Assembly: GCF_964340395.1 (NCBI RefSeq)
Contig: NC_135557.1
Span: 25,894,614 to 25,958,613, forward strand
From: Glandiceps talaboti
Taxonomy: Eukaryota > Hemichordata > Enteropneusta > Spengelidae
Length of the DNA: 64,000 bases
Direction of reading: 5' to 3'
Shown here: piece by piece, positions 1 to 38,187 of the stretch
Position numbering within the stretch: position 1 is the stretch's first letter
Layout of the letters: each line of letters starts with the position of its first letter
Translations under genes and position numbers: made by a program
The notes under the pieces: generated by a model
The model's input: only the letters and a program-made list of their open reading frames with translations
Told to the model about the DNA's origin: nothing
Databases searched by the model: none

Positions 1-500
1 AACTGAGTTTGTATGTTAATGTACCAGGAAATACTAGCAATGATAAATGAGTTTGTATGTCAATGTACCAGGAAATACTAGCAATGATAACTGAGTTTGT
101 ATGTTAATGTACCAGGAAATACTAGCAATGATAACTGAGTTTGTATGTTAATGTACCATGAAATACTAGCAATGATAAATGAGTTTGTATGTTAATATAC
201 CAGGAAATACTAGCAATGATAACTGAGTTTGTATGTTAATGTACCATGAAATACTAGCAATGATAAATGAGTTTGTATGTTAATGTACCAGGAAATACTA
301 GCAATGATAACTGAGTTTGTATGTTAATGTACCAGGAAATACTAGCAATGATATTTTGAGTTTGTATGTTAATGTACCAGGAAATACTAGCAATGATAAA
401 TGAGTTTGTATGTTAATGTACCAGGAAATACTAGCAATGATATTTTGAGTTTGTATGTTAATGTACCAGGAAATACTAGCAATGATAACTGAGTTTGTAT
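1..500 (+). repeat. 44-bp minisatellite abutting a SIDT acceptor
   Basis: About 11 copies of a 44-bp unit (GAGTTTGTATGTTAATGTAC...) run from the window edge into the pyrimidine tract of the acceptor at 510. The last unit's GAGTTTGTAT continues directly into CTCTTTGCAG. The array does not include exon bases and is truncated by the window edge. Confidence 0.95.
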
Positions 501-510
501 CTCTTTGCAG

Positions 511-25699
<25,189 letters not shown>

Positions 25700-25717
<18 letters not shown>

Positions 25718-25830
25718 TTGGCTGTATATTTCCATTGGTCAAATCTGATTGGTTGAATGTATGATACCAGTATTCTGATTGGCTGTATATTTCCATTTGT
25801 CAAATCTGATTGGTTGAATGTCTGTGCCAA
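25700..25830 (+). repeat. Two-copy duplication covering the SIDT stop codon
   Basis: ATACCAGTATTCTGATTGGC (the last codons plus TGA) is repeated 61 bp downstream in the 3' UTR, with the following TGTATATTTCCATT and TCTGATTGGTTGAATG. The first copy is the real end. Confidence 0.92.
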
Positions 25831-26567
25831 GAGAGTATCCTGGAATGTGATGGCCTTCAGGCTAAAACAAAATAAGGAACTTTTCTTTTACCTGATTGGC
25901 TACAGTAATACACCAGATGGAACACTGTTCTTGAATCTGATTGGTACAGGACTCCAAAAGATGAAGAACTATTCTTGAATCTGATAGGCTAGAGAGCTAC
26001 ATGTATACCAGATGTAGAACTATTCTTGAATGTAATTGGCTTGCATGAATACCAAGATGTACTAATTTTAGAGAATCTTTACCAGAACTCTATCTAATGA
26101 TCTGATTTGCCAATATGTGTTCTTGAGTTTGAATTAATGTGTTGTAGTTCATTGATAAAGTGTGTATTCTAGTGTCTGATTGGCTGATATTGAGTTTTTG
26201 GTGTGTAGACAAATATGCAAATTATATTATAATTAGTCAAGAGAATCTGAATGTTGTTCAGTAAATACTACATGTCTATGGTAGCTTTTGATTATTCAGG
26301 AGAATCTAAATATTACTGATATATAACACATGTTTAGGGCCCTAGACTATTTTATCACATTTTAAAGAGAGCAAGTTAATGTATAAGCAGAAATGGGAGC
26401 TATTGTGACATTTTCAATATTGCCTTGTACTATCAAATTGACAATTTTCTTATAAGTTGATCATTTGACGATCACATATTACTTCTTGTGTTTTCAACTG
26501 TGTGACAAGACATGTTATCATTGGTGATAAAAAATTGTGTGTTGAGATTTTTTCTTTCATAGAGATG

Positions 26568-26938
26568 AATAAACTTGTAGACCTTGTGTTTATCCTTGGT
26601 GTTTGGCATTGAATAAACCTGTACACCTTGTATTATGGTTTATCCTTGGTGTGTGACATTGTATCTATACACAGAAAGTTGTAATTAAAAAAGGAGTTGA
26701 ATATAATGTCTATTATTACCACTGTACCTTGTTTTGGTTGAGGTACAAAATGTTGCCATGTGTAATATGTAAAATAAGCATGGACACAACATTTTCTTTG
26801 TGACTCTGAAATACCATCAGAACTGAATCCTGATGAAAAGATGCTCCAAGTACTTTCGATATTTGTGTAGAATAGAAATACTAAATGTGTCCAATATTAT
26901 TCAGTACCAGTCATTTACAAGTTATTATGATCAATAAA
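26568..26938 (+). terminator. Candidate SIDT poly(A) signals
   Basis: AATAAA at 26568-26573, 26612-26617 and 26933-26938, about 0.85-1.2 kb past the stop. Two lie in near-repeats of TGAATAAAC...TGTAxACCTTGT. Which is used cannot be told from sequence. Confidence 0.45.
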
Positions 26939-27035
26939 CTGAATTTATTATAGCCCCTGTCCTCATAACTGGTTCTTAAGTACTTGAGTATGGATGGGTT
27001 TACTGTCCGCACTATCCTGCCCACACTGTCCTATG

Positions 27036-27327
27036 TGGAAGTCCCGGGGAGGGGGGGTGTACTCCCATTAATTGGGTATACGTATACGTGCCGCCCTTTG
27101 GGGTAGGTTTTTTTGCCCTTTGGTCTAAAATGGGTACTGTCATTTTAGAGCTAATGAGTCTAAAATGGGGTCCCCATTTTCACATTTGTTGGGAATGGTC
27201 TAAAATGGGGTATTGGTTTTAAAATTGGTCTAAAATGGGGTCTGGGGTTGACAGCATTGACCACACACCCCTACCAGATCTGACAAGTGGTAACCCCCCC
27301 CCCACCCCACCCCCCCGGGTGGAAGTC
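27036..27327. mobile_element. GC-rich MITE with 8-9-bp target-site duplication (hAT-like)
   Basis: GTGGAAGTC flanks both ends (27035-27043, 27319-27327). The inner ends are inverted G/C-rich repeats: CCGGGGAGGGGGGG on the left and CCCCCCCGG on the right. The interior repeats GGTCTAAAATGGGG several times and has no coding capacity. An 8-bp duplication is typical of hAT elements; that family assignment is inference. Confidence 0.75.
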
Positions 27328-27329
27328 CC

Positions 27330-28430
27330 CCCCCCCCTTTCATATTTACTGATGCCTGCAATCTCAATGTTTACTGTGATATCACTGCCATTTTTGCATG
27401 TCTCTATATGCAGTGGTGTAATTCTGACATCATTTCAGATATAAACATCTGAGATACCTGTTTAGCAGCAGAGCCTGTTGTCTATTGTTCAAATATTGTT
27501 AATTCAGTTTGTATGATGTATAATAACCAACAAGATAAAGGACTTGGTATACTTGCTGTTAAATCAAGGTTACAACTTTTGAGCGAATTAGATGGAACAT
27601 TTTTGAAGCCTGAAAGTTATATCTACAAAAAAAGATAACTAACACTATGTCTGTATTTAACAGAATAAAATGGGTGATTTCTACATTGATGATAAGAATG
27701 AATGAAATATTGAGTAATTTGTTATGATTTTTACATTTTAAACATTTAGTGATAATTTCACTATTTAAACTGGATTGTACATGTTGAATTCAAATAATAG
27801 GTAATCGATGATTTAGTCATCAAATGGAATAAGCAGAGTTTATAAGTTTCCTATTTTTGATGCCATTCGTAGCATACATCGATATTATACTAGTACTAGG
27901 CGAGTAAACCACTGACGTAGAAAGCATATAAACTCGGCTTGTATCACTTTCACAGTCATGTAAAAATAACCTTGTAAATAATACAATTGTTGTAAAATTC
28001 AGACTTTAAAACTTTGTGCATCTTATATTGTACTGGAATATTTGAAATCATCTTGAATTTAGCAAAGGATTACTTATTCTGTGTATTTAGCAAAGGAGTG
28101 CTTATTCCGTGTATTTAGCAAATGAGTACTTTTTCTTTGTTTTTCCAAATGATGGTAGTTTAGTCACTTGCTTATGTCTTTCTCAAAGTTCAGCATCTAA
28201 ACTTTTATAAAATGTAGCAAAGAGTAAAGTAGTGAAAAGTTAGACTATTTCAACTGACATTCCTTTTTCTCAATGTAGGATTGTAAGACCTGTAATAGCA
28301 AAAGTACTCTAATTCTCGGTACCTGAAATAGAACATTACTGCATAGATGCATCATAAAAATAGCGAACACTCTGTTGTTTGGTTAACACCATAACTTCCA
28401 CTTCACATACTATAGGTGCACTTGAGAAAA
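27330..28430. other. Intergenic stretch between convergent genes
   Basis: No gene, RNA or clear repeat beyond short AGCAAAGGA direct repeats near 28063-28125. Confidence 0.55.
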
Positions 28431-28640
28431 AGTCGACCTTCTGAGCCTCTAGCATGAGGTAAAAAGCTATTATGGGTACCAAGAATTGTATTGTTATATT
28501 TATATAATACAAGACTTCTGAGCCTCTAGCATGCTATTATGGGTACCGAGAATTGTTATATGTAATACAAGACATCTGAGTCTCTAGCATGAGGTAAAAA
28601 GCTATTATGGGTACATATAATACAAGACTTTCTCAATTAC
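28430..28640 (+). repeat. Imperfect repeats of GAGCCTCTAGCATG
   Basis: Three imperfect copies of TCTGAGCCTCTAGCATGAGG plus AAAAGCTATTATGGGTAC, some with internal deletions. Confidence 0.8.
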
Positions 28641-28789
28641 TTAATTGTATTTATGAAGTTGTAATATTCTACATTGTAACTATTTTCCCTGTGAAATATC
28701 TATGAAATCTAAAATCTCTTCAAAAGTTAAAAATGAAAGAATGATGCGAGGCCATTGACAATAGCTGCCTTTTTTTCTGAGGGAGCAAA

Positions 28790-29215
28790 CATTCAAAAGG
28801 CTTCACGTTGTAGCAATCAGTGATGTACACAAGGGCAGAAGGCTTCACATTGTAGCAATCAGTGATGTAGATAAAGGCAGAAGGCTTCACATTGTAGCAA
28901 TCAGGGATGTAGATAAGGGCAGAAGGCCTCACATTGTAGCAATCAGTGATGTAGATAAAGGCAGAAGGCTTCACATTGTAGCAATCAGTGATGTAGATAA
29001 AGGCAGAAGGCTTCGCATTGTAGCAATCAGTGATGTAGATAAAGGCAGAAGGCTTCACATTGTAGCAATCAGTGAGGTAGATAAGGGCAGAAGGCTTCAC
29101 ATTGTAGCAATCAGTGATGTAGATAAAGGTAGAAGGTTTCACATTGTAGCAATCAGGGATGTAGATAAAGGCAGAAGGCTTCACATTGTAGCAATCAGTG
29201 ATGTAGATAAGGACA
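28790..29215 (+). repeat. 42-bp minisatellite, about ten copies
   Basis: Unit GCAATCAGTGATGTAGATAA plus AGGCAGAAGGCTTCACATTGTA. The minus strand shows a long open frame only because the period is 14 codons. No exon adjoins it. Confidence 0.95.
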
Positions 29216-29756
29216 GGAAGCTGGCAAAAACAACCAGCTGTTCTGCAATGTTTACCAGATATTAGTTTTAAAAAGATCCATAATTGGGCTGATTTTTGAG
29301 TCTCATTCCTCGATATTAGTGCCTACTTTTCACATTTTACCAGATACTTGTTAAAATTATCTACATCCCTGACTAAATGTAATATACCAAAAATATCTAT
29401 ATTACCTACATGTATATGCAGAAGTGTTACAGTATCTCCTGACAATGACACAGACATTTAGAGTAGCTCTAAAACGAAGTGTGTCGCGTTTAAGACAAAA
29501 TATTTGTAAGATTGAATTGAAAGATTTGTTGTTGTGTACTCTCTTTATTCACCCGTTACAAACTGTTAACAGACACACCAACAATGATGAAAGTGTTCAG
29601 TCTATATTATACTCCAGGTACGTGTAGCTGCTGCCATGGCAACTGAATGTGACTAGAGATTTACATATGTTTTATTGCAGTTCTATTCAGATACAAATAT
29701 ATTCTTTAACCAATACACAATTTATGAAGCATTTTATATAAACAGCAAACAATTAT

Positions 29757-30650
29757 AACGTTCACTTTATTTGCTGACCAGGATAAGCTCTTTTCAATTT
29801 ATTTGCCAGTAAATCTTCTTTGCAACTATGCATACATTACATTTTGTTTGGATTATTTGACAGCAACAACAAAAACAAGATAGGAAGTGACAAAAACTAA
29901 AACTGCAAAGGCAGATACAATTTTGTGAATTCTAACTGTTCTGTCCTTCCTGTAATATATGTTAATATCAACTAGGCAAAGCCCATAAGCTTGTGCAGGG
30001 TAGATTCATTTGTGACTAGCTGCCTCACAATGATATTGTAGATAGCGCCCTCTGCATGGAGAATGCGCATAGTATATAGAACGTGCACTGCAGTGCATCC
30101 TTGGGTAAAACCGTCAAAAAAACATCGCATAGTATATAGGACACACATGTGTACTAGTCATTGAGCCGCTACGTGTGAGCTATAACGTTCACATTATTTG
30201 CTGACCAGGATAATGCTCTTTTCATTACCAATTTATTTGCCAGTAAACTGTATTGACATCTTCTTTGCAACTATGCATACATTACATTTTGTTTGCATTA
30301 TATGACAGCAATAAAAAAAACAAGATAGGACGTGACAAAAACTAAAACTGCAAAGAGACATAATTTTAGGAATTCTAAATGTACTGTTTATTAATTCCTT
30401 CCAGTAATGTGTTTATATATTGTAAAGTTCACTTTATTTACTGACCAGGATAAAGCTCTTTTCAATACCAATTTATTTGCCAGTAAACTTTATTTACATC
30501 TTCTTTGCAACTATGCATACATTACATTTTATTTGGATAGAGAAAACAAGATAGGAAGTGACAAAAACTAAAACTGCAAAGGCAGATACAATTTTTTGAA
30601 TTCTAACTGTACTGTTTATTAATTCCTTCCAGTAATGTGTTTATATTGTC
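29757..30650 (+). repeat. Three dispersed copies of an approximately 190-bp block
   Basis: Blocks start near 29757, 30183 and 30423 with AxxGTTCACTTTATTTGCTGACC. Each continues through CTTTGCAACTATGCATACAT, ACAAGATAGGAAGTGACAAA and AACTAAAACTGCAAAG. Copies 2 and 3 adjoin; 1 and 2 are separated by about 240 unique bases. Origin unknown; intergenic. Confidence 0.85.
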
Positions 30651-30659
30651 TGAGTTCAG

Positions 30660-31420
30660 ATTAGTTTTACTAGTTAAACTTGTTTTAAGGCACAATATTT
30701 TGTAATTTACCAATGAACAGGTTTACGCGTGACAAATTCTCATTTTGCATGTGTGCACGTGCATGTGTGTATGCATGCATGCATGTGTAAGCTTAGCCTG
30801 TATATATATCAGAAACAAAAGACAAAACCTAGAGTTGTATTTTTGTGCCTCATTTATTGATCTCTATAAAAGAAGGAATCAATTATTCTTTACTGCTTGT
30901 TGATTTCAAATTTGAAGATAATTTATTCATTCCGACAAGTCGGTTATACTGGTAAATGAAATTAATATGTTTGCTATCATCACATTGTATCCTAGAGAAA
31001 ATTTCCATTGACAATAAACAATTATTCATGTTTCATTTTTTACTTCATTTCAGTCAAGAAGCAGTTCTTGAAATACAAAAGTAGAGTCGGTGGGGGGAAG
31101 GGACAAAATATGAAATGTATTGCTTGATGTGTGAATTTCTTTTTGAAGGTTACAGCTATGCTTTACGCAATGAAAGACTTGTATTTCTTACATGAGACAT
31201 TGTTAAGGTCACTATTTGATAGACACACGTTATTAAATATGAATTGTAGCAAAATAATGATGTATTTCTCTGCTTGCCATGATGAGTCATTTTAGTAGTT
31301 TTAAAAATTGTTATTTGCTAACTTTGTAAATAAAAGTTTGTTTTCACAATCTATGATTTGTGTGCCATTCATCACTCTTGAATTAAGGTTCAGTTGGGCT
31401 ATTAGCATGCTGAACTCTGT
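30660..31420. other. Intergenic, no gene seen
   Basis: Contains short GCATG-rich sequence near 30750-30785. No open frame, RNA or repeat family recognised. Confidence 0.5.
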
Positions 31421-31426
31421 GTAGGT

Positions 31427-31427
31427 A

Positions 31428-31460
<33 letters not shown>

Positions 31461-31575
31461 ATGTATGTATGTATGTATGTATGTATGTATGTATGTATGT
31501 GTGTGTACATATATGTATGTGTATGTATGTATGTGTGTGTGTATGTATGTGTGTGTATGTATGTATGTGTATGTG

Positions 31576-31607
<32 letters not shown>

Positions 31608-31616
31608 TGTGTGTAT
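31427..31616. repeat. (TATG)n/(TG)n compound microsatellite
   Basis: Alternating GTGT, TATG and GCGT runs over about 190 bp. The open frames seen on both strands are composition artefacts. Confidence 0.97.
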
Positions 31617-32124
31617 GTCTAAAAGCCAAACAACGCCAGACAGATTGCCATGACATTTGGCGGGAACATTATTTAGGGCGTGTAGATGGAAAAATATTCA
31701 AATAATGATTAATCTTAATATTGTAATAATACCAGTAACCAAGAAACTAGACATAGCAACACTAAAATGATGGTGTATGATGTATGGGAGACAACAAGGA
31801 TATATTGGCATGTGGATAAACATTGTTTAATGAATTACCACAAACTTTGTAGTTGTGCTACAACACCATTAATAGTATTATTTTGAAATAAAGAATGTAT
31901 GAATGTATTTTTGGTAAACAAAATGAAAACAAAGTCAACAAGTTTTCGTAGAAGAGATAAAAACGATATCTGAGTGATCGACGAGGGATGGTCACCATTT
32001 TAAAAATGAAAGTTGAAATTGTCCTCAGTTGTCATGACTATCAGGACCACTATGGATCAGTAGTAGCTTTGTGGATTAAAAAATCAAATCTTTCAAAAAC
32101 ACATTTGTATAGTAGATCTTCGAT

Positions 32125-32445
32125 CATGCTAGGCTAAGGAGTACTCCGTGTCCACATTTACCAGTGTTGTGTGATTTATCACAGTAGGTTAAGGAGTACA
32201 CATTTACCAGTGTTGTGTGATTTATCACGCTAGGCTAAGGAGTACTTCGTGTACACATTTACCAATCTTGTGTGATTTATCATGCTAGGTTAAGGAGTAC
32301 TCCATGTACACATTTACCAGTGTTGGGTGATTTATCACGCTAGGCTAAGGAGTAATCCATGTACACAATTACCAGTGTTGTGTGATTTATCACACTAGGT
32401 TAAGGAGTACTCCGTGTACACATGTATTTACCAGCGTTGGGTGAT
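32125..32445 (+). repeat. About 56-bp minisatellite, six copies
   Basis: Units contain GTGTGATTTATCACGCTAGG, TAAGGAGTACTCCGTGTACA and CATTTACCAGTGTTG, with small length changes. Intergenic. Confidence 0.93.
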
Positions 32446-33312
32446 TATAGAAATAATGTAAACCTGATATATTTTCAGAAAAATAAAAAACATAATATAC
32501 CAATCTAGTAATCAGTACAAATTAGTCCTTGAGAACTATTAAACTGAAAACGTTTAAACTAAAAAAATTTCAAGTGGTAGAAATATCTAGGTTTACATTG
32601 AATAATGTCGACTTTGGACAATGTAGCAGTAACAACAATTAAAACAAGAATTCAATAATCATTATATATATGTCGTGTTTAATTCATCAAAAAATACATT
32701 CCTATTGATACTACATGTATTGTTATATAAATTGTACATGGCAGCAAAGTTATACAACTTATGGTATGTTTAGCCTGAAAGATGTTATATTACCATTTGT
32801 AAAGGGTAAGGAGTGGTTACATCAAAGTGGACCAAAAACTGGATCTTTCAAACTAGAAGGTGTACTTGGTTCAATATTAACAAATACAACTATGAATTAA
32901 TAGCGGTAACTTTGTTTGAGGCAAATACAACTATGGAATTAATAGTGGTACTACTTTGTCAGTTAGTGACGATCTCAGGAATTAAACGAGTTTCATGCAA
33001 AGACAGATCAGATAGCTTACAGGTTGTCGACAGACTTCTTCTTACACGCCATATGAAAATAATATTTCTGACTATATTACCAACAAACAAAGCATTAATT
33101 AAGTTATTAATATAATTTTACATTATTTACAAATTTATTCTCTACACTTCATTAGATATATATTTTCAATTTATTCTAAATGTTAATTAAATCTCATATT
33201 TTACGAAATATTTAGTTTATATACACGTTTAATAATTTATGATCACAATGATATGTATTTATTAATATTATGTATGGTGAGTCATTAAAAGTTGCATTTA
33301 ATAATTTGATAT

Positions 33313-33693
33313 GGGTACAACCGTTGAAATCAGACCATGGACGAATGAAACCTGTTCCAAACAGGGAAAGTAAACAACTGAATTGGATTAATAACACTTG
33401 GCACAGCATGTATTAGAAATACAGAGACTTGTATTACTTTCCATCATTTGATAAGAACAGTTTTATGGCCACTTTACAAAATAGTTCACGTTCACAAACA
33501 ATTTCCAGTTCCCCTGTCATTTCATGTACACAAAAGAGGTCATAAAACTTATCTAGTCAAATCATGGTATGTAAGTCTCTGCTGTTCCAACATGTTGAGC
33601 CAAGTGTTATTAATCCAATTAATTTGTTGACTTTCCCTGTTTGTAACAGGTGCCATTTGTCCACGATCTGATGTTAGCAGTTGTACATACTTG
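33313..33693. mobile_element. Foldback (palindromic) element, copy 1
   Basis: The left arm (GGTACAACCGTTGAAATCAG ... AACAGGGAAAGTAAAC, GGATTAATAACACTTGGC) is the reverse complement of the right arm ending near 33693. The arms are over 100 bases with few mismatches. The inner part (GTTTTATGGCC / AGAGGTCATAAAAC) also pairs. A related copy lies at 44410-45245. The last part of the right arm is tandemly repeated to about 33755. Confidence 0.8.
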
Positions 33694-33818
33694 ACTCATT
33701 TGAGAGAACAGGTGCCATTTGTCCATGGTCTGATGTCAGCAGTTGTACTTGATTCATTTGAGTGAAAGACATTATTCAAAACTAGACTGTCAAAGACTAA
33801 ATAAAATAATTCTGTGAA

Positions 33819-33824
33819 TTTATT
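33819..33824 (-). terminator. Candidate poly(A) signal of the FAM234-like gene
   Basis: AATAAA on the minus strand, about 240 bases downstream of the stop codon. It is the nearest canonical signal. Confidence 0.5.
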
Positions 33825-33944
33825 ATGGTTGCTCTTTTTAATATTTAAGGGAACACAACTCAGTTTGGATAGAATCGTACTATCTAATACTATAATATTT
33901 ACCTATATTTAAAGAAGGTAGCCTAAATTCTGTCTGTACTTTGT

Positions 33945-34105
33945 TTATCAATGTTTGTCTTTCAAGTCAAAATGACTGTTGCCGTATCAATGTTTGTCTT
34001 TCAAGTCAAAATGACTGTTGCCGTATCAATGTTTGTCTTTCAAGTCAAAATGACTGTTGCCGTATCAATGTTTGTCTTTCAAGTCAAAATGACTGTTGCC
34101 GTATG
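33945..34105 (-). repeat. 39-bp minisatellite duplicating the FAM234-like C terminus and stop
   Basis: Four 39-bp copies. The most upstream is the real coding end ([11 protein letters not shown] then TGA at 34065-34067). The other three lie in the 3' UTR and each repeats the same eleven codons plus TGA. The unit is 13 codons, so loss of the first stop would extend the protein by whole repeats. Confidence 0.96.
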
Positions 34106-37100
34106 TTCCCATGTATGCAGCCCATTGTTGTTGATTGAATGGAAGTATATGACTACAGTGTTTATCTGTATTACCAAGTCTAGTATCATCTTGACATGAA
34201 CATTTCAATCTCATCCTGTAAACTGTAGTTTGACCCATGTGGATATTAAATGGATTATAGTTGGACTGTGATTCATAGATTTCTCTGTCATCATCATCTC
34301 CTAAAAAGACAAAACAAAAGAAAATCAGATTCATGTTCAATAATATGACAGAACACCATGATGTGTAAGTGTGGTGTAGTCTGGGTATTTGCACAAGCTC
34401 TTGCAATGTTCTCAGTGGCCGTAGTTTCACAAGTGTAGCAAGTCAGAGTTCAGCAGAAAACACTGCAAGCATGGGTGCAAATATCCCTGAGTAACCAACA
34501 CTGGAACTCACATGGCATTGGGTTCCCACACTGGAACTCACATGGCATTGGGTTTCCACACTGGAACTCTTATGGCATTGGGTTCCCACACTGGAACTCA
34601 CATGGCATTGGGTTCTGTTATTATTTCATACTGTTATCCAAAACAGCATATTTTCGTAAATACCATACTGTGTGATTGAGTGCTTTCATGTACAGCAAAC
34701 AATCATGTCTTCATTTCATTTGGCATGCAGGTATACAATAATGTTTCGGTATTTGTACTGAGATTTCATTAAACCCAAATATACCGTGTATAAATCTTCA
34801 TTATCATTATCCATATTCTCTGCAGCCGTACTTTCATGAGTGTATATTACATTATAAATAATACAGACAATCAGAAATCTTTTCCCAATGTAGAAACCCA
34901 CATATCTGTCTGGTGGTTAAATACACTACTGAACTTTGCATATGTTTATTTAGACCTAGTTTATAACGAAGTAATTATAATCTATCCTACTGGACTTACT
35001 GGAATAACTTCATACCTGGATGATTGAGAACATTCATAGACACTTAATTTAGTTTATACTTACTGTCTTTATTTAGACTTAGTTTATACGGTACTTACTG
35101 TCTTGCACACATTTATCCATAACCATATCTTTATATGCATCATGATCAAAACCATAAAATCGATCTGAAACACACAAAAAAATTATTTTTTAATTCATAA
35201 AGTGACATTATATACTATTCTTAATGAAATGCTATCAGTTTTTCCACTATGTAAAATATACCTAGAATTATCATAATTACTGACTTATGTTGCAAATACA
35301 CTTACTATGTCACACTTGTCATCAGACTCCGTCATACCCTCCACTTTGTACCGTGATTCTAGGTAATATGTGTATTTGTATACATCGTCACGTCAGTGCA
35401 GTAAGGTCGTATCTACTATGCAATTGTATAGGCAGATACGACCTTTATACTGCACTGACGCGATGATATAGCAACTTACTATCTGGTTCAAACCTCTGTG
35501 TTTCATTGGCCATCAAGTCATCAATACATTTCTGTTCCTGTGGGAGAATAACTTGAGTCTTGGCTGGATAAAACCAATAGGTAGCAAAGATAATATCTAT
35601 ACTGTGATCGGTATTAGTACCAGTAGTATCCAATACTGGTGCTAATGTTCCAGTTGATAACAATCGTTGTACACCACCACCATCATGAGGACCTACATGA
35701 CGTTTTAGTCTTTTACCACTATCTTCTTTATGAGTACCAAAGTCAGCTTCAGTCCTAGAAAATTTAGATTCAAGTCTTTGGGCATTTTTGTCACTTTTTT
35801 TCAGTCTGACTTTCACTTCAGGAAGCTTCTTTTTTCTTTTTTTACCTCGGTTTTCATTTTTTCTCATAGTATTTCTTTTTCTTATTTTTTCCTTTATACT
35901 TTTCAAATTAACATAAGGTCCATCACCTTTTAGGTCCATTTTCACTTGATGACCATCACCTTTTAGGTCCATTTTCACTTGATGACCAGAGCTGAGAACA
36001 CCGACACTATCAGAATTTATTCCTGTTATCTGGTTTTCAGAATCCCGTTTCTTTCTAGGTAATTTTGTCTCCTGTTTGAGTGGAACAGGAACGTCAGAAA
36101 ATGCACCTACAAGGTTCAGCTTTGCTTGATGATGAGTACTATCAGGCCTTGTAAGTTTATCTGGTTCCAATTCTTTAACAAACACATTACTAACTTTGTT
36201 GGCTGCATTGCGAAACTGTATATCATACTTTTCCCTTTTCTGTATAACGTAGAAATCATCGCCTTTTACATCACTGTCTTTTCCAAACTGATTTTTATCA
36301 AAATAATCATCTTGTGTCATCACACTGTCTAATAAATCCATCAAATCGGATTCTGGAAGCTTCTCCTCTTCCAGACTCCTTTCCTTTCCTTCAGCTGACC
36401 GTTTTCCTCTCTTCCCTACATTATTCCATCCATTCCGTTGATTCTGCACGGGTTCATATCCATAATTATAGTCTCTTCCTGGTTTATCAGTCAGGAGATT
36501 ATTCAAGAAATCCTGAGAATAATCCGTATGTTCATACCATTGTGATGAATCATAAGGCACTTGAGTACTAAATCTCTGATATCCCGGATATGGTATCCCT
36601 GGCTGACCTCTGTTTCCCTGATATGGTATCCCCATCTGACTTCTGTATCCCGGATATGGTAACCCTTCCTGGTCTTCGTATCCTGGGTATGGTAACCCTT
36701 CTCTATCTCTGTTTCCTACTGGAACAGGTCTCTGATTCTTCCAGGCCCAATTAGTACTGGGAATATATCCACCCGATGTGAAAGTCTGTTGATAGGATTT
36801 TGTTGGTACATTATTCGGAGTGTCTTCCATATTATCCAGAGAGTCTCCCATATTTTGTAATCTATATCCATTTTGGATATTATTAAATATGGAATCAGTA
36901 TTGATTCCTTCCCAGTTCTTGTTATTTGTTTGACTAGTTTCCTGGATTTCATGTTCTCTCCCACTTTTCATTTTATCTGGACTATGTTCCTGTGTTTCTA
37001 TAGTATTCATTTTAGGAAGTGTTTTCATCTTCTTCTGTTTGATATCACCTTTCTTTGACTGTTTTTCTTGTTTTTCTAGATGTTTGCTGTAAGTCTTTCT

Positions 37101-37974
37101 GAATTCAGGATGTGTATGGACATACTTCAATGCTAAGGCTGAGGTATTCACAACATCTCTGTGTTCAACTTCCCATCGACTGTCTGTGAATATTGAAAAT
37201 AAATCATGTGACATTATACAAAAAGAAAAGTCCACTCAAACTTATTTCTGATGTTAGTCAATAACTAAGTATGATTTTAGTTGATAAAATAGTATGATTA
37301 TTTAGTACTTGTATTATCATAATAAACTTTACCTGTTTGAACAAATAAATGTGAAAATAATAAAAATGCAACTGGAATGTCTTTTTAAACTGTTTTGTTA
37401 GATAAATTGACTTACTCATAATATTGTACACCCTGAACAGTAGTGAACCACCTTTGGCTAAATGTATTCATACAGCAGTACACAAACTATGGTACAAAAA
37501 ATCCAATAAAACTGATTCCACACCCAAATATCACATTTCAACTTATTACTATACTACTTGCAGATAGAAATAAATTATTGGGATTTTAACAATTTTCAGT
37601 GAATATATTGTTCATTATCAGATCAAAAACAATAATACTCTAGTTACAGCTAGTATAGGTTTAACCCTTTCATCACCGATTCCTGCTACTGAATATAGGA
37701 ATTATGTATGTATAATCCATTCTCTCTGAACTGATCTCACCAAGCAAGACTTGCCATTGTAGCAATAAATGATGATGTATATTCCTTAATTGACTTACCA
37801 GAGTTATAGACCACAGTGCCGGGTTCCTTTGAGTGTTGGTTCATCATATACAGTTTGGTAAAACTTTTAGAATTAAATCGGAGTTTACAAAGATCTGATC
37901 TACTCTGTTCATGGACATTGGTATCTGTGATAATTATAGTAAATAGTCATTTATATGGATATGTACCAGGTAGT

Positions 37975-38009
<35 letters not shown>

Positions 38010-38020
38010 GGCAGGCAGAC

Positions 38021-38075
<55 letters not shown>

Positions 38076-38086
38076 GGCAGGCAGGC

Positions 38087-38131
<45 letters not shown>

Positions 38132-38150
38132 GGCAGGCAGGCAGGCAGAC

Positions 38151-38187
<37 letters not shown>

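Noticed and set aside
28720-29184. 154-codon minus-strand frame of ITDCYNVKPSAF repeats
   Set aside because: 42-bp satellite between genes; no exon context.
29424-29627. 67-codon plus-strand frame
   Set aside because: Isolated short frame without recognisable motif; ordinary chance length for this composition.
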